Positions 9,114 through 16,808 of a stretch of 51,090 nucleotides of DNA are shown here, in pieces (position 1 is the first letter of the stretch; each line of letters starts with the position of its first letter). Below the pieces are notes generated by a model that saw only the letters and a program-made list of their open reading frames with translations, searched no databases and was not told the DNA's origin. A program made the position numbers and the translations under genes. The stretch is from Candidatus Levybacteria bacterium RIFCSPHIGHO2_01_FULL_36_15 (GTDB lineage: Bacteria; Patescibacteriota; Microgenomatia; Levybacterales; GWA1-39-11): contig MFNJ01000056.1 in NCBI GenBank assembly GCA_001782015.1, forward strand, positions 1 through 51,090, given 5' to 3'.

Positions 9114-9932
9114 TCAATTTTCTTTCATTGCCAGATTATATAAATTCTCGTCTAAATTATTGTAATGCCATTCAATTTTTCCTTCCATAAAAGAAACACC
9201 TTTACCAGCAGTCGTTTTTGCAACCAAAACGGTGGGTTTTTCTTTAATAAGCGGCATTTTCTCCAGTATTTCAAACAGTTTTTCATGATCATGACCGTTT
9301 GTATTTATAGAGGCCCAGCCAAAGTCCTTAAATTTAACTGAAATATCTTGAAGATCCAAAACATTTTTTGTTTTTCCAAATGCTTGAAGACCGTTTTCAT
9401 CAATAATTAATGTCAGATTATCCAATTTGTGATGAGCGGCAAACTGTGCTGCTTCCCAAATACTTCCCTCATTCAGTTCTGCGTCCGACATTAAAATATA
9501 CACCTTATATTTTTTTTTGTCTAACTTTGCCGCCAAAGCCATCCCCACCCCAACAGAAAGCCCATGTCCCAAAGATCCGGTTGAAAATTCAATTCCAGAA
9601 ATACCATATTCGGGATGTGTGCCAAATTTACTGCCGTTTTTACAAAAATTACTCAGGCTTTCTTTTGAAAAAAAACCTCTGCTTGACAAACACGCATACA
9701 AAGCAAGAGCCGCATGGCCTTTACTTAAAATGAATCTATCTCTATTAACATCGGTCGGATTTTTGGCATCAATATGTAAAATTGAACCATATAATACGGA
9801 CAAGATATCTGCAACAGATAAACATGAACTGATATGCCCTGTATGATTAAAATAGGAATAAAAAAGAATATCCCTTCTGATTTTTTTACTCAGATTTATT
9901 AAATTCTCTATCGATTTTTTTTTAAAATTCAT
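9114..9932 (-). CDS. Transketolase-like, N-terminal half (ThDP diphosphate-binding domain)
   Basis: A 272-residue partner of the downstream subunit. Visible family features are NHTGHISSCLSVADILSVLY (H30, H33), LSKGHAALALYACL, STGSLGHGLSVGVGMALA, and the cofactor segment MSDAELNEGSIWEAA, in which Ser-Asp-Ala replaces the usual Gly-Asp-Gly but keeps the metal-binding Asp (D150). The closing Asn of the motif is N180 in IDENGLQAFG. The length matches the N half of two-gene transketolases. It lies 10 nt after the SDR gene and 1 nt before the C half. A TAAAAT hexamer sits seven bases before the ATG, but inside an operon this is weak evidence for a separate promoter. Confidence 0.92.
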   Translation of the reverse strand: MNFKKKSIENLINLSKKIRRDILFYSYFNHTGHISSCLSVADILSVLYGSILHIDAKNPTDVNRDRFILSKGHAALALYACLSSRGFFSKESLSNFCKNGSKFGTHPEYGISGIEFSTGSLGHGLSVGVGMALAAKLDKKKYKVYILMSDAELNEGSIWEAAQFAAHHKLDNLTLIIDENGLQAFGKTKNVLDLQDISVKFKDFGWASINTNGHDHEKLFEILEKMPLIKEKPTVLVAKTTAGKGVSFMEGKIEWHYNNLDENLYNLAMKEN

Positions 9933-9942
9933 AAAATAAATT

Positions 9943-10899
9943 TTATAAATACAAGTTGCTATTCTTTTTAATCCAGTCGATTGTTTTTGATAAACCGGAT
10001 TTAAGATTGTTTTTTGGCTTAAAACCTAGAAGTTTTTCTGAAAGCTTTGTGTCAGCAACCCAGTAATTGCTATCCCAGGGCCTTTTGGGATAAGATTCTC
10101 TCACAATGTCAACATTGTTACCTACAATCGGCAAAATCATTTTTGCAACCTCAAAATTGGTGTATTGCATCCCGGATCCCACATTAACAATTCTACCAAA
10201 AAGTTTATCTTTATGCTTAATAGCCAAAATGTAGGCGTCAACCACATCATCAATATGTATGAAATCGTGAGAGATATCTTCTGCTGTAATATTTATAGAT
10301 TGATTTGATAATGCTCTTTTTATAATCGTTGGGATAAAACGGGTTGGTTGCTCATAAGGACCATATGCTGAAAAAAGACGGAAAGTTGCTACCGGCTTAT
10401 TATACTGTTTTGCAAAAACCTGGGAAAGGTAGGTAGAAGAAGCTTTTGTGGCGGCATAAAAAGTGAGCGGTTCCAGTAAATCCGTTTCGCTCATCGGTTT
10501 TTCTTTTAAACCATATTCTGATGAAGAACCAGTATTGACAAAAATATCATAATCCACATTTTTGCTTGCTACAAGTAAGTTAAGAGTTCCCTTAATCGCC
10601 ACATCAACCATTTGATCAATATCAATTTGTGTAGGATATGCTCCATGAGCGGCAAGATGATAGATAGCGTTTGGTTTTATGCTATTTATAAGTTTTGTTA
10701 GACTTTCCCTATCCGATAAGCTAACCTCATGCAGTTTAATTTTTTTCATAATTTCCTTAATTCTCCATGGATTAGTTGTATGTTTCCAAATCAAATGCAC
10801 ATCATAATCCAAATCCAAAAATTTTCTTGTTAAATTAGCGCCAACAAATCCGCCGCCGCCTGTAATTAGAACTGACCTATGTGATAAAATATTATTCAT
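9943..10899 (-). CDS. Extended SDR NAD-dependent epimerase/dehydratase (nucleotide-sugar)
   Basis: A 318-residue extended short-chain dehydrogenase. The Rossmann dinucleotide motif is ITGGGGFVGANL (residues 12-23), the conserved NTGSSSEYG block lies at 122-130, and the catalytic Tyr-Lys pair is Y148 and K152 in YAATKAS. PTRFIPTIIKRAL and HDFIHIDDVVDAYILAI are the usual substrate-side motifs of nucleotide-sugar epimerases and 4,6-dehydratases. Whether it epimerises, dehydrates or reduces cannot be settled here. It is the first gene of the operon that also holds the split transketolase. Transcription probably starts at or next to its ATG, since TATAAT ends seven bases upstream and a TTGATT lies 18 bases before that. 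Confidence 0.9.
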   Translation of the reverse strand: MNNILSHRSVLITGGGGFVGANLTRKFLDLDYDVHLIWKHTTNPWRIKEIMKKIKLHEVSLSDRESLTKLINSIKPNAIYHLAAHGAYPTQIDIDQMVDVAIKGTLNLLVASKNVDYDIFVNTGSSSEYGLKEKPMSETDLLEPLTFYAATKASSTYLSQVFAKQYNKPVATFRLFSAYGPYEQPTRFIPTIIKRALSNQSINITAEDISHDFIHIDDVVDAYILAIKHKDKLFGRIVNVGSGMQYTNFEVAKMILPIVGNNVDIVRESYPKRPWDSNYWVADTKLSEKLLGFKPKNNLKSGLSKTIDWIKKNSNLYL

Positions 10900-10912
10900 G
10901 ATAGATATTATA
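10885..10912. promoter_or_regulatory. Divergent, interlocked leaderless promoters around a shared CATG
   Basis: The minus-strand ATG (10,897-10,899) and the plus-strand ATG (10,898-10,900) share the palindrome CATG. On the minus strand TATAAT (10,907-10,912) is seven bases from its ATG, with TTGATT 18 bases further up. On the plus strand TAAAAT (10,885-10,890) is also seven bases from its ATG. Each promoter therefore lies inside the first codons of the opposite gene and neither mRNA would carry a Shine-Dalgarno leader. The motifs are seen directly; activity is inferred. Confidence 0.6.
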
Positions 10913-11803
10913 TGCGCTTTATGCGGGAAAAATCAACAAACCGAGGTATTATTTCCCTCAACTTTTAATGAAAAAAACATATCGTCAGATATATATTCCG
11001 CCAGAAGGCTTCCTGACAAAATTCATTATCAGATATTAAAATGTAAAAACTGCGGACTGGTTTTTTCTTCTCCTATTTTTAAGCCGGAGCAAATAGAAAA
11101 ATTATACAGAGAAAGTTTATGTAATTATCACGATCAGATTCCCTATTTAACCAATACTTATTTGGGTCTATTCGAAACTATATCCAAAGATTTACCCAAT
11201 AATCCAAAAGTTTTAGAGATTGGCTGCGGAAACGGATTTTTCCTGGAAGCACTAAAAAAAAGAGGTATAAATCAAGTCTATGGCGTTGAACCAAGTAAAA
11301 AAATTGTTTCTGAAGCGTTAAAAGACCTTCAAAAAAAAATTAAGGTAGATATTTTTAAAAAAAACCAATTTCTCAAAAATAGCTTTGATCTGGTCTGTTG
11401 TTTTCACACATTAGACCATATAGTTAATGTCAATGAGTTTATATCTGAAATTTTCTCCGTTTTAAAAAAAGGCGGTATTGCTTTAATTGTAGTACATGAC
11501 ACTGAAGGACTATCGGTAAAAATATTCGGAGAGAAGTCTCCAATATTTGACATAGAACATATATATTTGTTCAACAAAAAAAACTTGGCCGATCTATTCA
11601 GGAAACACAATTTCCAAACACTTAAGCCACTTGATTTAAAAAATACCTACCCCTTGATCTACTGGTTAAAAATGGCTCACCTGCCCTCAAAAATAAAAAA
11701 TTTGCTAATCAATTTCTTCAACCTTTTTAAAATAAGTAAAATTGAACTGAAGATAAAAGCCGGAAATATTGCCATAGCCGCTGTCAAAAAAAAATATAAA
11801 TGA
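10898..11803 (+). CDS. Class I SAM-dependent methyltransferase with N-terminal zinc ribbon
   Basis: A 301-residue soluble protein. Four cysteines in CALCG (C6, C9) and KCKNCGLVF (C49, C52) make a zinc-ribbon-like knuckle, as in methyltransferases found in sugar-modifying gene clusters. The SAM-binding motif I is VLEIGCGNGFFLEALKKRG (105-123), with the acidic end of the second strand at YGVEPSKK and the later strand FDLVCCFHTLDHI. It probably methylates a sugar or a glycan end. The start is fixed by the ribbon beginning at residue 6. The gene is first of a three-gene plus-strand operon and overlaps the next gene by ATGA. Confidence 0.88.
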   Translation: MIDIICALCGKNQQTEVLFPSTFNEKNISSDIYSARRLPDKIHYQILKCKNCGLVFSSPIFKPEQIEKLYRESLCNYHDQIPYLTNTYLGLFETISKDLPNNPKVLEIGCGNGFFLEALKKRGINQVYGVEPSKKIVSEALKDLQKKIKVDIFKKNQFLKNSFDLVCCFHTLDHIVNVNEFISEIFSVLKKGGIALIVVHDTEGLSVKIFGEKSPIFDIEHIYLFNKKNLADLFRKHNFQTLKPLDLKNTYPLIYWLKMAHLPSKIKNLLINFFNLFKISKIELKIKAGNIAIAAVKKKYK

Positions 11804-13146
11804 AAAAACTATCCAGGTATTTTGTAGTAACCCTCATTTTAGGATTAATACTTAGAATGGTAGTTATGTTCTGGGCTTTTAACTTCAGGGAAAACACGGA
11901 TATTCTACACTACAAAGATTGGGGAAGAGTTTCATACCTATACGGACCTGCAGACACTTATAAGCATGAACATTTAACTTTCGATACACTTCTGGCAAAC
12001 AATCAACCACCATTATCAACTTATATAATCATGGGAATGTATTATTTGCAGGTACAAACAAGCAAAGTTTATTTAAAAATAACTCATATTAAAGAAGGAA
12101 GCAATCAGTGGATTAATGGACCTATGCTGAATATGTTTTTAAGAATCCCGTCAATTATTGCCGATATAATAATAACTTTTCTTATATACATGTTTGTTAA
12201 GAAGAGAAAGACTGAAAAAACTGCATTACTTGCGTCCGGATTTTTCCTTTTCAACCCGGCTGTTATTTATAACAGCGCTTTTTGGGGACAAATGGATGCA
12301 ATAAATAATTTGTTTTTTTATTTGTCTCTCTTTTTAATATGCAGAAGAAAGTATCAGCTTTCAATTTACTTTTTTCTGTTATCTCTCTATACAAAATTAT
12401 CTTTAATCTTTGTTGCACCAATATTTTTTCTTATAGTACTGTTCGCAGTCAAAAGCAAGAGAATAATTTTATTAAAATCAACTTTTATAAGCTTTTTAAT
12501 ATTATATGTTGCAACTTTACCGATTTCCTTTAATCCTATAGATTGGTTTACGAATTACGTTATTAAGAATTCATCGGGAGTTATGGACAACATAACAGCC
12601 TTTGCCTTTAACTTTTGGTGGTTTATATTCAAGCCTATGATTAAAATCGGAGAACCTAAAATAGCATTCGACTTTAGTCAAATCCAGTTAACAGGATCGC
12701 CTTTAAGCAGCGAGAAATTATTAGGCCTCTCCTTTAACATGTGGGCTTTACTTATTTTTTTGATTGTTCTGTTACCATTGTTAAGAAAAATATTTATATT
12801 AAAAGAAAAAATTATTCAGTCTGAAAACTTGTTCCTGTTTTTTTCCACATTAACCTTAATTGGATTTTTGTTTCTGCCCCGCATGCATGAGAGGTACATA
12901 TATCCCGTTTTCCCATTACTTGCAACATCCATAGGATTTGGTACAAACAAAATTATAATAATATACATTTTATTATCTCTAATGAATATGATAAATCTAT
13001 ACCTTGTCTGGCATCCAATGCTCCCTCCGCTGGTTCCTTATTTTCTTATGTCAAACCAAACTTTTCAGTGGATAATAAGCGGTGCTACTTTGTTAATAAG
13101 TCTGTTTTTGTACAAAGATTCTCTGAAATTATCAAAAAATGAATAA
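11800..13146 (+). CDS. GT-C membrane glycosyltransferase, GT87/PIG-M-like
   Basis: A 448-residue polytopic protein. The first outer loop ends in LLANNQPPLSTYIIMGMYY, followed by the hallmark FNPAVIYNSAFWGQMDAIN, where FWGQMDA is shared with several GT-C families including eukaryotic GPI mannosyltransferases. Near the C terminus FLPRMHERYIYPVFPLL is another conserved mark of this group. The Asp near TDILHYKDWG is a candidate catalytic residue. These features point to an enzyme using a polyprenyl-phosphate sugar outside the membrane. It overlaps the methyltransferase by 4 nt and the YfhO-like gene by 8 nt, so the three are translationally coupled. Confidence 0.83.
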   Translation: MKKLSRYFVVTLILGLILRMVVMFWAFNFRENTDILHYKDWGRVSYLYGPADTYKHEHLTFDTLLANNQPPLSTYIIMGMYYLQVQTSKVYLKITHIKEGSNQWINGPMLNMFLRIPSIIADIIITFLIYMFVKKRKTEKTALLASGFFLFNPAVIYNSAFWGQMDAINNLFFYLSLFLICRRKYQLSIYFFLLSLYTKLSLIFVAPIFFLIVLFAVKSKRIILLKSTFISFLILYVATLPISFNPIDWFTNYVIKNSSGVMDNITAFAFNFWWFIFKPMIKIGEPKIAFDFSQIQLTGSPLSSEKLLGLSFNMWALLIFLIVLLPLLRKIFILKEKIIQSENLFLFFSTLTLIGFLFLPRMHERYIYPVFPLLATSIGFGTNKIIIIYILLSLMNMINLYLVWHPMLPPLVPYFLMSNQTFQWIISGATLLISLFLYKDSLKLSKNE

Positions 13147-15544
13147 AAACCTAAAGGCGATAATTCTTATTATTATTTTTTCGCTTTCTATTTTCTGGCA
13201 GTTTTTTATTAACGGGTTGTCTCCATATCCGGGTAATTATATGCTCGCCTGGTATGAACCTTGGAAAACTGATTTTTCCTTAAATAAAACTATTATCATA
13301 GCACATAAACCTGTAGCTGATGATACTTTTAGACAACTTTTTCCGTATAAAATACTTACCGCTGATGCAATAAGAAAATTTGAACTGCCTCTTTGGAATC
13401 CCTACAATGGTGCAGGAATGCCGCTAATGGCAACTATGCATGCAGGATTTCTAAATCCTTTTAACCTATTGTTTCTATTTCTGCCCAATTTTTTAGCTTG
13501 GAGCATATATATACTAATTCAGTCTTGTATGATTTCAGTATTTACATATTTGTATTGCAAAAAGATAGGACAAAGCATAAAAGCCTCAATATTCTCAAGT
13601 CTTTCATTTTGCTTATCAGGTTTTGTAGTTGCAAGGTTACTTTTTGGAGAATATATATATACGTTATCAATGTTGCCGTTAATGCTTTTTTTGCTTGAAC
13701 TATTTATCAAAGACCCCAGTTCTAAAAAAAAATTTTTTCTGCCTTTTTCTGTTCTATTTATGTTTATATCAGGACAGCCTCAAGTAACGTTTTACGTGAC
13801 TGGGTTTTCTTTAGCCTATTTCTTTTACAGATATAATACTTTAAACCAAGATATCAAAACTGCACTTAAAAAATATCTGCCGCTTCTTCTTATTTTATTT
13901 TTAACAGGTTTAGGAATGTCTTCGGTGCAAATAATCCCTACCATAGAGCTTTTTGGGAACGCAAGCATTAATTCCTTGTCTTCAAAATTTATATTTGAAA
14001 GATTTTTATTACCTCTTCAGCAACTGGTTACCATCTTTATACCTAATTATTTTGGAAACCAATCTACATACAACTATTGGGGAACGACAGATTACATAGA
14101 AACAATAATAAGTATTGGAACTATTCCTGCATTTTTTGCTTATCTTGCCATTACCAATAAAAAAGACTATGCTGTAAAATTTTATGCTGTATCTATTTTA
14201 ATAACAATACTTTTTGCGATCAACTGGTTCGGATCTAAAATAATTTATTCCTTACCGATACCCATAGTCTCAACAGGCGTACCAACAAGAATATTTGCGC
14301 TAACAACTTTCTCTTTTTCAATACTTTCCGGATTTGGTTTTGACTACTGGATAAAAATAAAAAGTTTTGAAAAGGGATTTATTAAAAAAATATCTTCATA
14401 TTTTTTTTTATTGCTAGTGATTCTTTCCTTAACTTTAATATTTTACATAAAAAACTTGCCATGTAATAATCCGGTGATAATTTCATGCCGTACGATAGCT
14501 CTAAGAAATACTTTATTCGAATTAACTTTCTTTGCGGGTTTTTTATTTTTATTCTATTTTGGTAAAAAAATACAAAAATTCTCAAATCTATATCCAAAAT
14601 TAATTATATTTATAATAATTTTTTTGGGGCTTTATAATAGCAACAAATTTCTACCTTTCTCCCCCAGTCGCACATTCAATCCCGATAACAAGCTGATAAA
14701 GTTGCTTCAGGAAAAAACTCTGCCCGACAGGGTTTTTGGTTTTGATAAAGCCAATATTAAAACGGATCTCGCAACGTCTTTTCATTTCTTTGATCCTGAC
14801 TATTATGATCCTTTATATTATAAAACTTATGGGGAGTTGATCGGTTTCGCAAATACAGGCAAGCTACTAGATATTTTACCAAGAAGTGATGTGGAAATCA
14901 TAAACAACTCAACAATAAGCGCTTCTTTGGAGCGCAGAAGATCTCGATTACTGAATATTCTGGGAGTAAAATATTTAATTTTTAATAAATCGGAGTTGCC
15001 CAATACACAAAACTTGGAAGTTTTTTGGGAAGACAGCAACTGGTATGTAAAAGTGAATAAAAATGCCCTTCCCAGAGTTTATGCTGTAGAAAATTTTGAA
15101 GTTGAGGAAAATAAGGAAAAAATGCTGCAAAGATTGTTTGATCCTTCGTTTGACATAGAAAAAACGGTCATATTTCAAGAAAATCCGAATATTAAAATTG
15201 AAAAGAGCGAAAAAATAATCAGTCATTTGAAAATTACCGACTATGAGGGAAATAAGGCCCAAATAGATACTGTAACAAATTCAGACGCGTTGCTCATTTT
15301 ATCAGATAACTACTTTCCCGGCTGGAAGGCTTTTTTAGACGAAAAAGAAACTAAAATATATAGAGCAAATTATTCACTCAGAAGCATTTTTCTACCAAAG
15401 GGAAAACATAACGTAACTTTTGCCTACAAGCCAATGTCCCTAACAATAGGAATAATAATATCTTCAATATCTCTGCTGGTTTTTTTTGTAGTGTATTATA
15501 GAAAAAAAATCGGTAAAATTATTAGAGCCTTTATTCAAAAATAA
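13139..15544 (+). CDS. YfhO-family membrane protein (GT-C-like)
   Basis: An 801-residue protein of the YfhO family, the length usual for it. After an N-terminal helix, an outer domain carries LAWYEPW and the block FELPLWNPYNGAGMPLMA (81-98). A central polytopic region includes SGQPQVTFYVTGFS and VPTRIFALTTFSFSILSGFG. The C-terminal outer beta domain ends in DNYFPGWKAFLDE, LPKGKHNVTFAYKP and a last helix. In Gram-positive bacteria YfhO is needed to decorate lipoteichoic acid, so a sugar-transfer role at the outer face is reasonable. It is one of four YfhO paralogues here and the only one on the plus strand. Its stop is 9 nt from the stop of the convergent gene. Confidence 0.88.
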   Translation: MNKNLKAIILIIIFSLSIFWQFFINGLSPYPGNYMLAWYEPWKTDFSLNKTIIIAHKPVADDTFRQLFPYKILTADAIRKFELPLWNPYNGAGMPLMATMHAGFLNPFNLLFLFLPNFLAWSIYILIQSCMISVFTYLYCKKIGQSIKASIFSSLSFCLSGFVVARLLFGEYIYTLSMLPLMLFLLELFIKDPSSKKKFFLPFSVLFMFISGQPQVTFYVTGFSLAYFFYRYNTLNQDIKTALKKYLPLLLILFLTGLGMSSVQIIPTIELFGNASINSLSSKFIFERFLLPLQQLVTIFIPNYFGNQSTYNYWGTTDYIETIISIGTIPAFFAYLAITNKKDYAVKFYAVSILITILFAINWFGSKIIYSLPIPIVSTGVPTRIFALTTFSFSILSGFGFDYWIKIKSFEKGFIKKISSYFFLLLVILSLTLIFYIKNLPCNNPVIISCRTIALRNTLFELTFFAGFLFLFYFGKKIQKFSNLYPKLIIFIIIFLGLYNSNKFLPFSPSRTFNPDNKLIKLLQEKTLPDRVFGFDKANIKTDLATSFHFFDPDYYDPLYYKTYGELIGFANTGKLLDILPRSDVEIINNSTISASLERRRSRLLNILGVKYLIFNKSELPNTQNLEVFWEDSNWYVKVNKNALPRVYAVENFEVEENKEKMLQRLFDPSFDIEKTVIFQENPNIKIEKSEKIISHLKITDYEGNKAQIDTVTNSDALLILSDNYFPGWKAFLDEKETKIYRANYSLRSIFLPKGKHNVTFAYKPMSLTIGIIISSISLLVFFVVYYRKKIGKIIRAFIQK

Positions 15545-15553
15545 TAGCTTACT

Positions 15554-16798
15554 CTAGTCTTTTTTTTGAGCAACAAGATTTTCTTCCGGCCAAAAATAAG
15601 CAGTAATAAAAATCACAGAAAGATATCCAAAATGGCTGTTATTCAAATAACGGGAAAAATACCAAAAGACAAAAAGGAATAGACCATAAAAAAGAATTAA
15701 TTTATTAATACTTGTATTCTTTCTCAAATATTTAATGAGTATAACCGATAACGGCAGGCCAAATAACAACTGCCAGATCCAAAACGGATAATACGCGTTA
15801 AGATCTTTTATGATGCCTAACTCGTGTAAAACCATGCCAAAACCATAGCCGGAAACAGGATAGGAATGCAATACAGAACCTGAAAGATAGAGTATAGTAC
15901 TATCAATAAAAGCTTTCGGATTCCATGCAAAAAAGGGTAAAACAATCGCTAAAAACACAAAGAAAAATAATGATAATTCTTTTAAAGTTTTCTTTAAAGC
16001 TTTATTTTTAAAGTATAGAAAAGCAAAATATAAAGGAAAAATCGGCCAGACTGATTGTTTTACTGCAAAAGAAAGTGCTATGGGTATCCCGGAAAGAAGA
16101 TATTTTTGTTTATGCAGGAGATAAAAACCTAAAAATAAAAATGCGTATGCGAACATATCTGATCTTCCTTCAAGAGTGTAGGAAAGCATTGCGGGATTAA
16201 AAGTAAGAAGAATAACAAATAATAATTTTTTTTCTTTATCTTTTATTAGAATGAAAGCATTTATAAGCATTAGGAAAAATAAAAAAAATAAAGGCATTCT
16301 TCCATCAAAAAAACCAAACAATCTTACGCTTGCTGCATAAAAAGGTATAGAAAACAAGAGATAAAAAGGTTCCATGACAAAATGATATAATGCGGGATTC
16401 ACTTGTGTATCTGAATAATGCCATTGCTCAAGAAATGTACCAAAATACGTTGTTGCATATGGATTAATGCCTTTGACAAAAAAGTGAATTGCGGCTTCAA
16501 GCTGAAGAATAATGTCGTGGATCATGTACACAGGCGCAACCTTATACCTAACTATGATTGCCGACAGAAAACCTGCACCAATAGTTGAGAGTATAATAAA
16601 CCACAACAAAAAGAATTTAATAAAATAATATTTTTCTCTATCTATTTTTATTAAATCCATAAATATATTAAAAAATAAAGCAAGAACTATTAAACCAAAC
16701 AGCCAATAAGGAGTATCTCCTGGGCTTATTCTATAACCCATCACAAAAGGTATAGCCAAACACAAAATTAAAACAGAACTTAATGAAATCTTATTCAT
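15554..16798 (-). CDS. GT-C membrane protein, GT87-like
   Basis: A 414-residue polytopic protein. Its first long outer loop holds AIHFFVKGINPYATTYFG and WHYSDTQVNPALYHFVMEP, the positions where GT-C enzymes keep their acidic catalytic residue. The stretch FNPAMLSYTLEGRSDMFAYAFLFLGFYLL matches the FNP...D block of GT87-type mannosyltransferases, and SFAVKQSVWPIFPLY is also characteristic. A glycosyltransferase role on the outer face is inferred from these. It follows the YfhO gene by 10 nt on the same strand, so a YfhO plus GT87 pairing occurs here as well as in the plus-strand operon. Confidence 0.75.
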   Translation of the reverse strand: MNKISLSSVLILCLAIPFVMGYRISPGDTPYWLFGLIVLALFFNIFMDLIKIDREKYYFIKFFLLWFIILSTIGAGFLSAIIVRYKVAPVYMIHDIILQLEAAIHFFVKGINPYATTYFGTFLEQWHYSDTQVNPALYHFVMEPFYLLFSIPFYAASVRLFGFFDGRMPLFFLFFLMLINAFILIKDKEKKLLFVILLTFNPAMLSYTLEGRSDMFAYAFLFLGFYLLHKQKYLLSGIPIALSFAVKQSVWPIFPLYFAFLYFKNKALKKTLKELSLFFFVFLAIVLPFFAWNPKAFIDSTILYLSGSVLHSYPVSGYGFGMVLHELGIIKDLNAYYPFWIWQLLFGLPLSVILIKYLRKNTSINKLILFYGLFLFVFWYFSRYLNNSHFGYLSVIFITAYFWPEENLVAQKKD

Positions 16799-16808
16799 TT
16801 TACGTCTA

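Noticed and set aside
9410-9846. Two overlapping plus-strand ORFs of 107 and 109 codons opposite the transketolase N half
   Set aside because: Longer than most shadows, but the minus frame encodes unmistakable transketolase motifs across the same bases, and the ORF products are unlike any protein I know.
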